Assembly (NCBI RefSeq): GCF_018128025.1
Contig: NZ_JAGSCS010000005.1
Span: 79,819-143,818 of the forward strand
Reading direction: 5' to 3'
Source of the DNA: Proteiniclasticum sediminis
GTDB taxonomy: Bacteria; Bacillota; Clostridia; Clostridiales; Clostridiaceae
DNA length: 64,000 nucleotides
Below, in pieces: positions 62,920 through 64,000 of the stretch. How positions within the stretch are numbered: position 1 is the first letter of the stretch; each line of letters starts with the position of its first letter. The notes below the pieces were generated by a model. The model was not told the DNA's origin, did not search any database, and saw only the letters and a list, made by a program, of their open reading frames with translations. Both the position numbers and the translations under genes were made by a program.

Positions 62920-64000
62920 ATGAAAGTTGTATTAAACAATATTGGTAAAAAATATGAGGGCCGCGAGGACTTCACCCTGCGCAACATCGACCTGGAGATC
63001 GAATCCCAGGACTTCTGCGTAATCCTGGGCCCCTCGGGCTGCGGAAAAACCACGCTGCTTCGCATGATCGCGGGCCTAAACTCCATCAGCGAAGGGGACC
63101 TCTATTTCAACGACAAACGCATGAACAAAGTGCCGTCCAAGGACCGGGACATCGCCATGGTGTTCCAGAGCTATGCCCTGTATCCCCACATGACGGTCTA
63201 TGACAATATGGCCTTCTCCTTGGCCATGCGCCGGGAGCAGAAGAGCGTCATTGACGCCCGGGTGCGGGAAGCGGCAGAGCTTCTCCAGATCACGAACTAC
63301 CTCCACTCGAAGCCCTCGGATATTTCCGGCGGACAGCGTCAGCGTGTGGCCCTGGGCCGCGCCATGGTCCGAAAACCCAAGGTTTTCCTCATGGACGAAC
63401 CCCTGTCCAATCTGGACGCCAAGCTTCGAGAACACATGCGGGTGGAACTGGTTCGCCTCCACAAGTCCCTGGGCACCACCTCCATCTACGTCACCCACGA
63501 TCAGACGGAAGCCATGACCATGGCCACGAAGATCGTCCTCATGAATGAAGGAAAGATCCAGCAGGCGGGAAAACCCGAGGAGTTCTACAACAAGCCGGCC
63601 AACCTTTTTGTGGCCCGCTTCATCGGCTCGCCCACCATGAATATCTTCCAGGGCCGCATTGAGAATGGACAGTTCTTTGCAAAGGACAACCTCTTCAAGG
63701 TAAGCCCCAGTGCGGCAGATGCCGAAGCGGTTAAAGCCTTTGAAGGACAGCCCGTATCCCTGGGCATTCGTTCCGAGCGCTTCCTCACCACGGCCACAGA
63801 CGAGAATGTGGAAGTTCGGGTGGATGTGGTGGAAATGCTGGGCAAGGAGAAGATCCTCTACGCCAACCTCATTTCCGGCGACGAACTGGTCATTTCCGTT
63901 CCGGGTCATCTCCATTTCGAAGAAGGCCAAAGCTACAAGTTCGGTTTGGATCAGGGGGCACTGCACTTCTTCTCCACCGAGACCGGCGAACGAATCAACA
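62920..64000 (+). CDS. malK: Maltodextrin ABC transporter ATPase MalK/MsmK-like (3' truncated)
   Basis: The first 360 residues of an ATP-binding subunit; the frame is still open at the window edge, close to the usual end of MalK (about 370). Walker A is GPSGCGKTT, the Q-loop VFQSYALYPHM, the signature ISGGQRQRVALGRAM, Walker B VFLMDEPLSNLDAKLR and the H-loop YVTHDQTEAMTMAT. A C-terminal TOBE domain starts near residue 240 (FIGSPTMNIFQGRI). Unlike most family members the signature begins with Ile rather than Leu. AGAGGAGGAATTGAG precedes the ATG. Adjacent malEFG indicate the maltodextrin system, though such ATPases can be shared among several sugar importers. Confidence 0.92.
   Translation, partial: MKVVLNNIGKKYEGREDFTLRNIDLEIESQDFCVILGPSGCGKTTLLRMIAGLNSISEGDLYFNDKRMNKVPSKDRDIAMVFQSYALYPHMTVYDNMAFSLAMRREQKSVIDARVREAAELLQITNYLHSKPSDISGGQRQRVALGRAMVRKPKVFLMDEPLSNLDAKLREHMRVELVRLHKSLGTTSIYVTHDQTEAMTMATKIVLMNEGKIQQAGKPEEFYNKPANLFVARFIGSPTMNIFQGRIENGQFFAKDNLFKVSPSAADAEAVKAFEGQPVSLGIRSERFLTTATDENVEVRVDVVEMLGKEKILYANLISGDELVISVPGHLHFEEGQSYKFGLDQGALHFFSTETGERIN

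Overview
The window reads as chromosomal DNA of an anaerobic, Gram-positive clostridial-type bacterium (Bacillota). The support is: strong AGGAGG-type ribosome sites with frequent GTG/TTG starts, HprK-dependent PTS control and cre-like operators, a PerR regulator with a Per box, a Na+-type V-ATPase, a 6S-type RNA, lipoproteins and an LPXTG-anchored surface enzyme, a B12/radical SAM enzyme and a clostridial-type ferredoxin. No rRNA, tRNA, CRISPR array, insertion sequence or prophage was recognised. Species cannot be named from the sequence alone.

Layout. 1-5.4 kb: the 3' end of a UvrD-like helicase, an RluA pseudouridine synthase, a MurJ/SpoVB-like flippase, a zinc phospholipase C-like protein and a B12/radical SAM (DUF4080) protein. 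5.5-14.1 kb: a complete nine-gene V-type ATPase operon (H/G-I-K-E-C-F-A-B-D) whose K subunit has the Na+-site residues; a strong terminator ends it. 14.1-17.9 kb: DUF1292 protein, an acidic unknown protein, 6S-type RNA, DUF896, hprK, perR and an EamA transporter. 18.0-24.1 kb: mannitol PTS operon (mtlA-mtlR-mtlF-mtlD) with a cre-overlapped promoter, then nagB. 24.1-28.5 kb: a PHP phosphoesterase (minus) divergent from a duplicated, cell-wall-anchored 5'-nucleotidase.

28.5-34.6 kb (minus): a two-gene operon, the least explained locus here. It encodes a 1612-residue fusion (HD hydrolase, helical repeats, NadD-like nucleotidyltransferase, GNAT-like segment, PRTase-like segment) and a lactate/malate-dehydrogenase-like protein. 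34.8-37.8 kb: small membrane protein, DUF4097 protein, ferredoxin and an O-antigen-ligase-like membrane protein. 37.8-45.1 kb: a 2277-residue secreted repeat protein with an exact 630-bp repeat period and a long leader with competing helices. 45.2-46.2 kb (minus): an orphan PTS EIIB and YbaK. 46.5-50.9 kb: cupin-type regulator plus potABCD polyamine transport. 51.6-64.0 kb: a maltodextrin locus (GH31 glucosidase, malQ, phosphorylase, MalE, a small membrane protein, an unusually long MalF, MalG and a truncated MalK) controlled by GTGCAAGCG-type operators.

Together the genes describe a fermentative cell that takes up mannitol through PTS and maltodextrins and polyamines through ABC transporters. 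Carbon use appears governed by HprK/CcpA-like circuits, and sodium bioenergetics by a V-ATPase.
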